From NCBI GenBank assembly GCA_910584485.1, contig CAJUAV010000003.1:171315-235314 (forward strand): a stretch of DNA of 64,000 nt, read 5' to 3'. This document shows, piece by piece, positions 1 to 8,855 of the stretch (positions are counted from its first letter, which is position 1; the number at the start of each line of letters is the position of its first letter). The notes under the pieces were generated by a model. It was not told the origin of the DNA and ran no database searches. It saw only the letters and a program-made list of their open reading frames with translations. The stretch comes from an uncultured Alistipes sp. (lineage in GTDB: Bacteria > Bacteroidota > Bacteroidia > Bacteroidales > Rikenellaceae). The position numbers and the translations under genes were made by a program.

Positions 1-2
1 CG

Positions 3-812
3 GGCCGCTGGTGGGAGCCCACGCTCGCGGAGCACCCCGACGGAACGACCCTCGCGCCCCTCTGGCGGCAGCTGGCCGACACGCTGCGGGCGCACCACCC
101 GCAGGCGATGCTGCTGACGGGGGCCAACACCTGGCGCCTCTACCCGACGCCGAAGGGCTCGGCCACGGCGCGCCCCTACGGGCCCCTGCAAAGCGTCGAC
201 ATCTACAACACGGCAGTTGGCATCGACGCGGCGGGCCGCACGCGGCTCCACCACAAGGGCCGTCTGGTGATCGGCGTCGAGACCACCCCGACGTGGATCT
301 TCGACCTGATCGATTTCCTGACGATCGACCTCGGGGGCGTGGCGGGGCAGCTCGGCTTCGGCACGCACGGCGCGGCCTTCGAACACGAGGGCGTCGCGAT
401 CGCCCCCGCGATCTGCTACGAGGGGCTCTACGGCGACTTTTTCGGCGACCACGTGCGCCGCGGCGCCGCGGTGACGGCGATCCTCTCGAACGACGGTTGG
501 TGGGGCGACACCCCCGGATACCGCCATCTCTTCACGATTTCGCGGCTGCGCGCCGTCGAACACCGCCGCGCCCTCGCGCGCTCGGCCAACACGGGCCGCT
601 CGGGCTTCATTTCGCCCTGCGGCGCCGTTTCGCAGACGCTCGGCTGGAACCGCCGCGGGGTCCTCACGGAGGAGGTCGCCGTGCGCCGCGAGCTGACCTT
701 CTACACCCGTTACGGCGACTACCTCGGCCGCATGGCCGAGTGCGTGCTGCTCCTCTCGGTGCTCTACTGCGTCGCCTACCGCGTCAAACGACGCAACTAC
801 CTCGTGCCATAA
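3..812 (+). CDS. lnt: Apolipoprotein N-acyltransferase, C-terminal part (partial at window edge)
   Basis: Inner-membrane enzyme that N-acylates the lipid-modified N-terminal Cys of lipoproteins. The frame is open from the first bases, so the membrane-spanning N-terminal half lies outside the window. What remains is the periplasmic nitrilase-like domain: the catalytic Lys sits in HHKGRLVIGVE (codon 255-257) and the catalytic Cys in PAICYEG (codon 414-416). A conserved SNDGWWGDTPG segment follows, then a last hydrophobic helix (about 730-785) and a basic tail ending RRNYLVP. The family assignment rests on the Lys/Cys motifs and their order. folC begins 15 bp downstream on the same strand, so the two may be co-transcribed. 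Confidence 0.93.
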   Translation, partial: GRWWEPTLAEHPDGTTLAPLWRQLADTLRAHHPQAMLLTGANTWRLYPTPKGSATARPYGPLQSVDIYNTAVGIDAAGRTRLHHKGRLVIGVETTPTWIFDLIDFLTIDLGGVAGQLGFGTHGAAFEHEGVAIAPAICYEGLYGDFFGDHVRRGAAVTAILSNDGWWGDTPGYRHLFTISRLRAVEHRRALARSANTGRSGFISPCGAVSQTLGWNRRGVLTEEVAVRRELTFYTRYGDYLGRMAECVLLLSVLYCVAYRVKRRNYLVP

Positions 813-827
813 ATCCCGTACCGCAAT

Positions 828-2114
828 ATGAACTACGCTCAAACGCTCGATTTTCTCTTCACCGCGCTTCCCTCGTTCGAGGAGAAGGGGGCTTCGGCCT
901 ACAAGCCGGGGCTGGAGCGCATCGGCGAATTTTGCCGTGCGCTGGGCAACCCGCAGCGCAATTTCTTCACGATCCACGTCGCCGGAACCAACGGCAAGGG
1001 CTCCGTGTCGCACATGCTGGCCTCGATCCTGCAACAGGCGGGCTACCGCACGGGGCTCTTCACCTCGCCCCACCTCCAGGATTTCCGCGAGCGCATCCGC
1101 GTCGACGGCGAGATGATCCCGAAGCAGAAGGTGGTCAATTTCGTCGACAAGCACCACGACAAGATGGTCGATCTGAAGCTCTCGTTCTTCGAGATGACGG
1201 CGGCCCTCGCCTTCGACTATTTCGCGCAGAGCGACGTCGAGGTGGCGGTGATCGAGACGGGGCTCGGCGGGCGGCTCGATGCGACGAACGTCATCGTGCC
1301 GATCGTGAGCATCATCACCAACATCGGGCTCGACCACACCGCCCTGCTGGGCGATACGCCGCAGAAGATCGCGGCCGAGAAGGGCGGCATCATCAAGAAG
1401 AGCATTCCGCTCATCATCGGCGAGGCGGACGACCGCTACAACGAGGTGTTGGAGCAGATCGCGGCGGCGAACCGTTCGCGCGTGATCTATGCCGAGCGGG
1501 AGTTCGGCTGCGAGGCGCTCGACGCGGAGGCGGGTTCGCGCTACCTGCTGGAGCGCATGCGCGACGGACACCGCTACGAGGTGGCCCCCGATCTGGCGGG
1601 CATCTACCAGCGCAAGAACCTCGTGACGGTGGCCGCGGCGACCGATTTCCTGCACGAGAGCACGCCGCTGACCATTTCGCGCCGCGCCTTCGTCGAGGGG
1701 CTCCGCACGGCGGCGGCGATCACCTCGCTGCGCGGCCGCTGGCAGCAGCTGGGCGAACGCCCCCTGACGATCTGCGACACGGGTCACAACCCCCACGGCA
1801 TCCGCTACGTCGCCGAGCAGCTCGCCGCGACGCCCTACCGCGCGCTCTACTGCGTCGTGGGCTTCGTCCGCGACAAGGACCTGGCGCACATCCTGCCGCT
1901 GCTGCCCAAGGAGGCGCACTATATCTTCACCGCCGCCCGCACCGAGCGGGCCATCCCCGCCGACTGCCTCTGCGCCAAGGCGGCGATCTACGGCCTGCGG
2001 GGCGAAGCGGTCGCCGGCGTGGAGGCCGCCGTGGCCCGCGCGAAGGAGCTGGCGGGGCCCGAGGATCTGATCTTCATCGGCGGCAGCACCTATGTCGTTG
2101 CCGAGGCCCTCTGA
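828..2114 (+). CDS. folC: Folylpolyglutamate synthase / dihydrofolate synthase
   Basis: Cytoplasmic Mur-ligase-family enzyme of folate metabolism. It adds glutamate to (dihydro)folate or joins dihydropteroate to glutamate. The 428 aa protein has normal length. The P-loop GTNGKGS is at residues 53-59, FTSPHLQDFRERI follows it, and the central ETGLGGRLDATN and NIGLDHTALLG motifs are typical of FolC. The C-terminal domain carries CDTGHNPHG and a GFVRDKD segment. The ATG at 828 fits the usual N-terminus MNYAQTLDFLFTALP. The start lies 15 bp after lnt, and the 3' end overlaps the next ORF by 23 bp if that gene uses its first ATG. Confidence 0.95.
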   Translation: MNYAQTLDFLFTALPSFEEKGASAYKPGLERIGEFCRALGNPQRNFFTIHVAGTNGKGSVSHMLASILQQAGYRTGLFTSPHLQDFRERIRVDGEMIPKQKVVNFVDKHHDKMVDLKLSFFEMTAALAFDYFAQSDVEVAVIETGLGGRLDATNVIVPIVSIITNIGLDHTALLGDTPQKIAAEKGGIIKKSIPLIIGEADDRYNEVLEQIAAANRSRVIYAEREFGCEALDAEAGSRYLLERMRDGHRYEVAPDLAGIYQRKNLVTVAAATDFLHESTPLTISRRAFVEGLRTAAAITSLRGRWQQLGERPLTICDTGHNPHGIRYVAEQLAATPYRALYCVVGFVRDKDLAHILPLLPKEAHYIFTAARTERAIPADCLCAKAAIYGLRGEAVAGVEAAVARAKELAGPEDLIFIGGSTYVVAEAL

Positions 2115-3141
2115 TCGGGGCGGAGCGTTGCGGCGGACGATCGAGGCACGCCCCGAAGCGGCGGGCGGGGCGGCTGCCGCGTGCGGCGTTCCTACCGATG
2201 GGGATGTTTCCGTTGACGCTTTGGCCACCGTTGTTGCACCCGCTGCCGTTGGTCTGTCCGCTGCCAGTCCCGCATCCCCTGCCGTCCTCCTCCCCGCGGA
2301 GACGGCTGTGCCGCATACGGCCGCAGCTCCCGCAGCTCCCGCGGCCCCGCGCCGCAAAGGGGCGCGCTCCTTTCGGACGATTCCGCCCGAGGTGCGCGAA
2401 GGGCTCGACCGCGGCGAGATCGAATCGGCCTCGCTGGCCGAATTTCTGGCCGTCGACCGCCTGCGGCTGTTCGAACGGGTGCTGACCGCCTGCGGCCGCG
2501 CCGCGTGGTTCCCCGCCGTCGCCGCCCGCACGGCGGCCCTGCGCAAACCCTCCTTCAAGACGATCCACGAAGCCGTTGCGGCGGCGCTCGCCGAACGCAT
2601 TGCCGCCGCAGGCGATGCGGCGGTCCTTTCGTTTCTGGCAAGCCATCCCTCCGACACGGTCCGCAGCGTCGCCGCCTGCGTGACGGCGCGGATCGCACCG
2701 CCTGCGATCGGGGCGCAGCTCGCCGCGATCCGTCCCTTCGCCGCCGACCGCCATTTCAATGTCCGCGAATGCGCCTGGAGCGGCGTGCGCGAGGCAATCA
2801 TCCGCGAGCTGCCCGAGGCGCTGGCGCTGCTGGCCCGCTGGGCCGCGGATCCCGATGCGAACATCCGCCGCTTCGCCTCCGAGGCGACCCGTCCGCGGGG
2901 TGTCTGGTGCCTCCACATCGAGGCGCTCAAGGCGCACCCCGAAGCGGCGCTGCCGCTGCTGGAGCCGCTGCGCAGCGATCCGTCGCCCTATGTGCGGGCG
3001 AGTGTCGGCAACTGGCTCAACGACGCCTCCAAGAGCCGTCCCGCCTTCGTGCGGGCGCTCTGCGACCGCTGGCTGCGCGAAAGCGATACGGCGGAGACCC
3101 GTCGGATCGTCCGCCGCGCCCTGCGCACGATCGGAAAATAG
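2092..3141 (+). CDS. DNA alkylation repeat (HEAT-like) protein
   Basis: 349 aa. The first 85 or so residues are Ala/Pro/Val-rich and probably disordered. Residues from about 90 onward form alpha-helical HEAT-like repeats, with VRECAWSGVREAI, NIRRFASEATRPRGVW and a C-terminal VRASVGNWLNDASKSRP segment. These match the AlkC/AlkD-type DNA alkylation repeat family, known for removing alkylated bases. Function in this organism is inferred. The start is uncertain: the first ATG overlaps folC by 23 bp, and a later start would remove part of the low-complexity leader. A perfect 11-bp hairpin at 3167-3194 closes the transcription unit. Confidence 0.65.
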   Translation: MSLPRPSDRGGALRRTIEARPEAAGGAAAACGVPTDGDVSVDALATVVAPAAVGLSAASPASPAVLLPAETAVPHTAAAPAAPAAPRRKGARSFRTIPPEVREGLDRGEIESASLAEFLAVDRLRLFERVLTACGRAAWFPAVAARTAALRKPSFKTIHEAVAAALAERIAAAGDAAVLSFLASHPSDTVRSVAACVTARIAPPAIGAQLAAIRPFAADRHFNVRECAWSGVREAIIRELPEALALLARWAADPDANIRRFASEATRPRGVWCLHIEALKAHPEAALPLLEPLRSDPSPYVRASVGNWLNDASKSRPAFVRALCDRWLRESDTAETRRIVRRALRTIGK

Positions 3142-3166
3142 GCGTGCGCCCATCCCCTTAAAATGC

Positions 3167-3194
3167 CGCGGAGCCCCTTGCGAGGGGCTCCGCG
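3167..3194. terminator. Bidirectional hairpin between convergent genes
   Basis: Arms CGCGGAGCCCC (3167-3177) and GGGGCTCCGCG (3184-3194) pair perfectly over 11 bp with loop TTGCGA. It lies between the + gene ending at 3141 and the - gene ending at 3204. On the minus strand an ATTTTAA stretch follows, the better match to an intrinsic terminator. On the plus strand the T-run is weak. Confidence 0.75.
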
Positions 3195-3203
3195 ACGTCT
3201 TGT

Positions 3204-3818
3204 TCAGAGGAGGCAGACGACGATGTGGTCGTCGAAACGGCAGACCGTCAGCCGCAGCGGCGGCGCCGTGCCGATGCGGCCCGTCAGCGAGCCGATCGAT
3301 CCCGCGGGGGCGGCAGCCGTCGCCCCTTCGACGACGAAGGGAAGGTCGGCGGAGCCGCCGACCGCTTCGATACGCCCCTGCCCGATGTGTTGCAGGCGGC
3401 CGTGCGCATATTTGTAGAGGGCCTCCTTGGCGCAGCAGGCGACGACGGGATAGAGCGGATCGGTCGAGAGGAGTCGTTCGGCGGGGGTGAGGATGCGGCG
3501 GCCGACGGCCTTGAGGTCGCGGTCCGCCCGTTCGATGTCGACGGCGCAGGGGGTGTCGGCGAGCAGCACCGCCAGTCGGTCCTGCGTGTGGGCCACGGAG
3601 ATCCGCTCGGGGCGTCCGACGAGGCAGGGGGCTCCGCAGGCGTCGTAGCCGAAGCGCAGGTCGCTGCCGAGGCGGGCCCGTACCAGTGCGCGCCACCCGA
3701 GCCATTCGCGGCGGCGTCCGACGGAGAAATCCGCGGCCGCCGCGCGCTCTTCGGGGGTGGCGCTCCGCCACGCCTCCTCGTCGGTCGGGAGGGGTGCCAG
3801 GAGCAGCCGCGGCGTCAT
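3204..3818 (-). CDS. 4'-phosphopantetheinyl transferase superfamily protein
   Basis: 204 aa enzyme that would move the phosphopantetheine arm of CoA onto a carrier-protein serine. The Mg-binding motif is AVDIERADRDL (Asp94, Glu96). The second motif, CCAKEALYKYAHGRL, with Lys131-Glu132, matches the WSxKEAxxK signature with Cys in the aromatic positions. The length fits the compact Sfp/Gsp-like group. The start at 3818 overlaps the gldE stop in an ATGA, so the two genes are probably translationally coupled. No carrier-protein or polyketide genes lie nearby, so the target cannot be read from context. Confidence 0.88.
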   Translation of the reverse strand: MTPRLLLAPLPTDEEAWRSATPEERAAAADFSVGRRREWLGWRALVRARLGSDLRFGYDACGAPCLVGRPERISVAHTQDRLAVLLADTPCAVDIERADRDLKAVGRRILTPAERLLSTDPLYPVVACCAKEALYKYAHGRLQHIGQGRIEAVGGSADLPFVVEGATAAAPAGSIGSLTGRIGTAPPLRLTVCRFDDHIVVCLL

Positions 3819-5116
3819 GAGAGGACCTCCACCTTGATTTTGTCGATTCGGTGCGCCTCCATTTCGGCCACCGTGAAGCGGATGTCGTGGGCCGTGAAGG
3901 TGTCGCCCTTGCGCGGGAAATCGCGTTTGAGTTCGAGCATGAGCCCCGCCAGCGTCTCCGCCTCGCCGCGCACGTCGGCGAAGAGCTCTTCGTCGAGCTC
4001 CAGGATGCGTTCGAAATCGACGATGTGGGCCTTGCCCTCGAAGAGGTAGCTTTTGGGCCCGAGCGTCGTGTAGAGCTTCTCCACGCTGTCGCTCTCGTCC
4101 GAAATTTCGCCCACGATCTCCTCGATGATGTCTTCGAGCGAAATGAGGCCGAGCGTCGAGCCGTATTCGTCGACGACGATCGCCATGTGGATCTTGTTCG
4201 ACTGGAAATCGGCCAGCAGGTCGTTGATCTTCTTGTGCTCGGGGATGAAGTAGGGTTTGCGGATCAGCTGCTGCCATCCGAACTCGTTGCCGCGGTTGAT
4301 GTAGGGCATGAGGTCCTTGACGTAGAGCGTGCCGCGGATGTTGTCCATGTCGTTGTCGTAGACGGGGATGCGCGAGAAGCCCGACTCGATGATGAGGCGT
4401 TTGAGCGTCTCGTAGTCGGCCGTCAGCTCGATGGCCGTCATGTCGACGCGCGGCTTCATGATCTCCTGCGCCTCGGTGTTGACGAAGTTGACGATGCCCG
4501 AGAGCATCACGTGCTCCTCGCGGTTTTCGGTGCGGGTCATGTCGACGGCGTCGGCCAGCTCGTCGAGCGAGATTTCGTTGCGGCGCGAGGCGCGTTCGCT
4601 GATCGAGTTGCCCGCGCGGACCAGCAGCCGCGAGAGGGGGCGGAAGAGGGTGCGCAGCACGAGCAGCGGCCGTGCGGCGAAGCGCGCCGTGCCGATGGGC
4701 GACGACTGGGCGAAGACCTTCGGCAGCACCTCGCCGAAGAGCAGCAGCAGGAAGGTGACGAAGACCGTCTTGACCAGAAAGTCGAAGCGGTGGAAGGTGA
4801 AGAGCGAATCGATGATCGTCGCTGTGAGGATCGTGATGCAGATGTTGACCAGGTTGTTGACCACGAGGATGGTCGCCAGCAGCAGGTCGACGTCGGCGAG
4901 CAGGCGCAGCACGGCGGCCGACGAGGCGGTGTCGGAGTCCTTCAGGGCACGGATGTCGTGGTGCGAGAGGGAGAAAAACGAGGTCTCGGAGCCCGATACG
5001 AGGGCCGAGACGCCGAGCAGGAGGATCGTTGCGGCAAGGAGCCAGAGGACGTGGGGCGAGAGCCCCTCGAAGACGATCCACGTGAGGTTTTCGGCAGTTG
5101 CGGGTTCGATGTTCAT
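3815..5116 (-). CDS. gldE: GldE-like CNNM/CorC-family membrane protein with CBS domains
   Basis: 433 aa. The N-terminal CNNM-type domain has about four membrane helices, the first near residues 22-42 and another in DLLLATILVVNNLVNICIT. A CBS pair follows (about 210-330, including GTLYVKDLMPY and MAIVVDEYGSTLGLISLEDIIEEIVGEI), then a CorC/HlyC C-terminal domain. This is the gliding-motility-associated GldE family, widespread in Bacteroidota including non-gliding gut species, where an ion-transport or envelope role is likelier. It lies 65 bp downstream of ftsZ and overlaps the PPTase gene by 4 bp. Confidence 0.88.
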   Translation of the reverse strand: MNIEPATAENLTWIVFEGLSPHVLWLLAATILLLGVSALVSGSETSFFSLSHHDIRALKDSDTASSAAVLRLLADVDLLLATILVVNNLVNICITILTATIIDSLFTFHRFDFLVKTVFVTFLLLLFGEVLPKVFAQSSPIGTARFAARPLLVLRTLFRPLSRLLVRAGNSISERASRRNEISLDELADAVDMTRTENREEHVMLSGIVNFVNTEAQEIMKPRVDMTAIELTADYETLKRLIIESGFSRIPVYDNDMDNIRGTLYVKDLMPYINRGNEFGWQQLIRKPYFIPEHKKINDLLADFQSNKIHMAIVVDEYGSTLGLISLEDIIEEIVGEISDESDSVEKLYTTLGPKSYLFEGKAHIVDFERILELDEELFADVRGEAETLAGLMLELKRDFPRKGDTFTAHDIRFTVAEMEAHRIDKIKVEVLS

Positions 5117-5181
5117 CGGCGCGAAGGGGGCTTGTCCGTGGTTATCGGTGGCGGATCATGCGGTTGCGTAAGGGGCGGACC

Positions 5182-6507
5182 CTAAAAGAGCGAACCGTTG
5201 TCGGAGGTTTCCTGCGTCTCGTTCTCGGGGCGGTCGTCGCGCAGCACCTCCTTGCGGGTCTTGGGGGTCTGGACGATGAATTTCGAGTTGCGCGACTGGT
5301 AGGCGGGCTTGGCCAGCAGCACGCCGATGTTGCCGTAGCGGTTCGGGCGGGCCCCAAGCACGGCGGGCTCGGCGGGACGCTGCGGCTGTCGGACGGTCAC
5401 GGGCTTGATCGGTTCGAGCGGTTCGGGAGCGGCGACGGGCTGCGGCTGCGGGATTTCGAAGGTCGGCGTCGTCTCGGTGATGCGGTTCAGGAGCTCGTCG
5501 GCATCCTGCTCCTCGCTCTCGAAGCCCGTGGCGACCACCACCAGCTCGAGCTTCTCGCCCAGCGAGGGCTTCTCGCTCGTACCCCAGATGATGTTGGCCG
5601 TGTGGATCGTGCCGTCGGCCTCCTTGACGCTGGCGTGGGCCTGGATGAAGTTCAGGATCTCGATCACCTCCTGGTAGATGAGGTTCTCGGCGCGGTCGAC
5701 CGAGATGTTGAGCAGGATGTTCTTCGCCCCCGCGATCTGGTTGTGGTCGAGCAGCGGCGAGTGGAGCGAGGCGGCGGCGGCCTCCTGCGCGCGGTGTTCG
5801 CCCTCGGCCGTGGCGACGGCCATGTGGGCGCGGCCGCTGTTGCGCATTACCTTCGAAACATCGGCGAAATCGACGTTCACCAGATCGCTTTCGACGGTGA
5901 TGATCTCGGCGATGCCCTTCGTGGCGAGCGACAGGATGTCGTCGGCCTTGCCGAAGGCCTGCTTGAGGGAGAGGCGGCCGTAGAGTTCGAGGATGTTTTC
6001 GTTGTTGATTATCAGCAGCGAATCGACCGTCTTGCGCAGCTCGTCGATGCCGCGGAAGGCCTGCTCGTAGCGGGGCTTGCCCTCGACGGCGAGGGGCGAG
6101 GTGACGATGGCCACCGTCAGCAGTCCCATCTCCTTGGCCAGCTTGGCGATCACGGGCGAGGCGCCCGTGCCCGTGCCGCCGCCCATGCCTGCCGTGATGA
6201 AGATCATGCGCGTGCCCGCCTCTTCGAGGGCCCGTCGGATCTCTTCGAGCGACTCGACGGCGAGCTGACGACCCGACTCGGGGTCGCTGCCGGCGCCCAG
6301 GCCGTCCCGCCCGAGCTGGATTTTCCGCTCGACGGGGCTGATGTTCAGGGCCTGACGGTCGGTGTTGCACACCATGAAGGTCACTCCCTGAATGCCCATG
6401 TTCCACATGTGGTTCACGGCGTTGCCGCCTGCGCCGCCGACACCCATCACCGTGATGATCGATTGCTCGTCGCGCGTCGCCTTGATCTCCGACATCAAAT
6501 CTGTCAT
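5182..6507 (-). CDS. ftsZ: Cell division protein FtsZ
   Basis: 441 aa tubulin-like GTPase that forms the cytokinetic Z ring. The GTP-binding loop GVGGAGGNA is near residues 22-30 and the signature GGGTGTG is at about 109-115. ITAGMGG, the T7-loop region DFADVSKVM and VVATGFES are also in place. After the globular domain comes a Pro/Gln-rich linker (about 330-420) and a short acidic tail ending SDNGSLF. The start ATG is followed by MTDLMSEIKATRDEQ, close to other Bacteroidota FtsZ N-termini. Unusually, 632 bp of repeat-rich DNA separates it from ftsA. Confidence 0.97.
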   Translation of the reverse strand: MTDLMSEIKATRDEQSIITVMGVGGAGGNAVNHMWNMGIQGVTFMVCNTDRQALNISPVERKIQLGRDGLGAGSDPESGRQLAVESLEEIRRALEEAGTRMIFITAGMGGGTGTGASPVIAKLAKEMGLLTVAIVTSPLAVEGKPRYEQAFRGIDELRKTVDSLLIINNENILELYGRLSLKQAFGKADDILSLATKGIAEIITVESDLVNVDFADVSKVMRNSGRAHMAVATAEGEHRAQEAAAASLHSPLLDHNQIAGAKNILLNISVDRAENLIYQEVIEILNFIQAHASVKEADGTIHTANIIWGTSEKPSLGEKLELVVVATGFESEEQDADELLNRITETTPTFEIPQPQPVAAPEPLEPIKPVTVRQPQRPAEPAVLGARPNRYGNIGVLLAKPAYQSRNSKFIVQTPKTRKEVLRDDRPENETQETSDNGSLF

Positions 6508-7139
6508 AAAGTTCGTATCTCTCTTCTGCGGAGGCCTCCCTCGGCGGGGGCTCCGGTTCGTTTGCGGTTTAAAATCGCCGCCCCGAGGGGCGGGGCGGGC
6601 GGATGCGGCTGCCGAAGCACCGACGGCGCGGGTCGTTCGTGCGCGTCGGGGGCTGCCGCTTTGCGGGAGCGGCCGGGTTCGGCGGCTGCCTGCGGTTTTT
6701 GCGGGCGCTTCGGTGGCGCTGGTTGCCGACGGCCGCTTTTCAGGTGGCCCGAGTTCGGCAGCTGCCTGCGGACGTTGCGGACGCGTTGGTGGCGCCGGTT
6801 TGACGACGGCCGCTTTTCAGGTGGCCCGGGTTCGGCAGCTGCCTGCGGACGTTGCGGACGCGTTGGTGGCGCCGATTGCCGACGGCCGCTCTTCAGGTGT
6901 GCCCGGGTTCGTCGGTTGCCTGTGGGGCTTTGCGGCCGCTTCAGGTTCGTCTGCCTGCCTGTCGCTCTGCGGGCGCGTTCGGTTCCGTGCGGGACCCGTT
7001 TGCCGTGCGGGGTGCGCTGCGGGCCTTCGGCGGGTGGGGGCGGTGCTTGCGGGGCGGCTCTGTCGAAGCGGCCTGCCTGCTGCGGGCGGAGTGCCTCGGC
7101 CGACCTGCTGCCCCTTCCCGTATGTCTCCTTCCCTGCGA
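6508..7139. repeat. Non-coding ftsA-ftsZ spacer with about 77-bp tandem repeats
   Basis: No gene is supported here. From about 6655 to 6960 an approximately 77-bp unit recurs about four times. The core ACGGCCGCTTTTCAGGTGG begins at 6729 and again at 6806 (period 77), and a diverged copy, ACGGCCGCTCTTCAGGTG, begins at 6882 (period 76). An earlier copy, from about 6660, is also diverged. Spurious open frames across the region repeat the peptide VARVRQLPADVADALVA as a by-product. Sequence from 6960 to 7139 is GC-rich with weaker echoes of the same words. It is the leader region of ftsZ. Confidence 0.8.
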
Positions 7140-8627
7140 TCAGATCTCCTCGTCGCCCGGGGCTTCGAAGCCTTCGGTCATCTTGCGGACCCAGCCCCAG
7201 AATCCCCCCTCCTTTTTGGGCGGCTCGGGCTCCTCGTCGCGCGGCTCGGGCCGTGCGGGTTCGGCGGGCTCGGGCTGTTTCTCGGGTTCGGGCGGCACCT
7301 CGGGGGGTACGTAGGGGTAGCGGGGCGTCCGCTCGACGGCGGAACGCTTCGGCTCCTCGGCGGGTTTCGGCTCTTCGGGCTGCTCGAAGGCGGGGCGCTC
7401 GGGTTCGGGCTGCTCCGCCTCGGGCTGGGGCTGGGTGCTCTTCGGTTCGGGCCCCGGCACGTAGGCCAGCCCCGACTTGCTGCGCTCGCTCCCCTTGAGC
7501 AGCAGACCCACCGCCGTCGCATAGGCGGGATCGGCGGCGAGGCGTTGCGAAGCGGGTCCCAGTACCGCTTCGGGCGTCGCCACGCGCACCTCCATGCGGG
7601 TGCCGAGACGGAAGAGCTCGTCGAGGTCCTTCAGCTTGGCCGAGCCGCCCGTCAGGACGAGACCGTAGGCCAGCTTGTCGGCGTAGCCCGAGATCTTCAG
7701 CTCGTCGTTCACGAAATCGATGATGTCCATTGCACGCGCCTCGATCACCGTCGCGAGGTTGCGCAGCAGGATGTCGCGCGATTCGCGCGCCGTGCGGCCC
7801 GTGACGCGGATGAGCTTCTCCTCCGAGACGCGCTCGGCGACCGCTGCGCCGTACTGCTGCTTGAGGCTCTCGACGAAGCGTTCGGGAACGCCCATCGTGC
7901 GGATGTCGTGGTTGATGGCCGCGGCGCCGATCGGAATCGAGGCGACGTAGCGGACGATGTTGCGGTAGTAGACCGTGACGTCCGTTACGCCGCTGCCGAT
8001 GTCGACCACGGCGATGCCCTCCTCCTTCTCGTCCTCGGAGAGGACCGCCTCGGCCACGGCCAGCGCGTTGGGGATCGCGCTGACGAGCTTGACGCCGACG
8101 CGCTTGAGCGCCATGTCGAGGCGCTGCATCGGGGTGCGCTGGCAGAGGATGAAATTGAAGGTCGAGGAGAGTTTGCGGCCGAACGATCCGATCGGATTGG
8201 CCGTCTCCTGCTCGCCGTCGACGAGGTAGTGCTGCGGAATGCGCTCCATGATCGTCTCGTCGTCGGGCGCCTGGAGGTTGCGCATGCGGTCGAAGAGGCT
8301 CGCCACGTCGGCCTGCGCCACGCCGTTCTGCGGATCGGCGACGTAGACGTAATCGGTGTGGCGGGCGCAGCGGACGAACTCGCCCGAGATGCCCGCATAG
8401 GCCTCCGTGATGCGGATGCCCGCCGCGTCGCCCGCCTCGGTCACGGCAGCGCCGAGGGCCTGTGCGACCGACTCGATGTTGTCGATGCGGCCTGCGTTGA
8501 CCCCCTGCACGGGTTTCGAGACGAGCGCCTTGAGTTCGAGCGTACCGTCGTCCTCGCGCGCGGCGACGGCCACGACGACTGCCGACGAACCCAGATCGAC
8601 GGCGACGATATAGTTTTTACGTTCCAC
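7140..8627 (-). CDS. ftsA: Cell division protein FtsA
   Basis: 495 aa actin-fold ATPase that tethers FtsZ to the membrane and recruits later division proteins. The N-terminal MERKNYIVAVDLGSSAVVV holds the phosphate-1 loop, VDIGSGVTDVTVY the phosphate-2 loop and GLVLTGGSAKL the adenosine motif. Between about residues 390 and 470 lies a long Pro/Glu-rich linker. The last 22 residues (474-495) include FWGWVRKMTEGFE, an amphipathic helix suited to membrane binding. At 495 aa it is longer than typical FtsA (about 420), and the excess is the linker. Confidence 0.96.
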   Translation of the reverse strand: MERKNYIVAVDLGSSAVVVAVAAREDDGTLELKALVSKPVQGVNAGRIDNIESVAQALGAAVTEAGDAAGIRITEAYAGISGEFVRCARHTDYVYVADPQNGVAQADVASLFDRMRNLQAPDDETIMERIPQHYLVDGEQETANPIGSFGRKLSSTFNFILCQRTPMQRLDMALKRVGVKLVSAIPNALAVAEAVLSEDEKEEGIAVVDIGSGVTDVTVYYRNIVRYVASIPIGAAAINHDIRTMGVPERFVESLKQQYGAAVAERVSEEKLIRVTGRTARESRDILLRNLATVIEARAMDIIDFVNDELKISGYADKLAYGLVLTGGSAKLKDLDELFRLGTRMEVRVATPEAVLGPASQRLAADPAYATAVGLLLKGSERSKSGLAYVPGPEPKSTQPQPEAEQPEPERPAFEQPEEPKPAEEPKRSAVERTPRYPYVPPEVPPEPEKQPEPAEPARPEPRDEEPEPPKKEGGFWGWVRKMTEGFEAPGDEEI

Positions 8628-8855
8628 GGTATGTTGTCAGTTCTTATTTTCGTTGCATGCGGAGGGGGCTGCGGGCGCGATTCGTGTCGCGGCGGACCCG
8701 CTTCGAAAACCCTGCGGCCTCGGCGCGGCCTCTCTCGGCTCCTCTTGCGCTTGCCTCCGCGGCGGCAGCCTCCTCGGCCCTCCTTTGCGGCAGACCCGCT
8801 TCGAAATCCCGGCTGCGGCCCCTGCCTGCCCCCCCCCTGCTCGCGGCCCCCGGGG
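8628..8855. other. Non-coding gap between ftsQ and ftsA
   Basis: 228 bp without a supported gene, inside an otherwise tightly packed division cluster. A short direct repeat, CCCGCTTCGAAA, occurs near 8698 and again near 8792 within C-rich, Ala/Pro-coding-like low-complexity sequence, and a C run lies near 8829. I see no clear promoter. Confidence 0.6.

Noticed and set aside
2074..3771. Long minus-strand open frame opposite the alkylation-repeat gene (565 codons)
   Set aside because: High GC leaves few stops. The product is Arg/Pro/Gly-rich without domains and lies opposite a gene with recognisable HEAT-like motifs.
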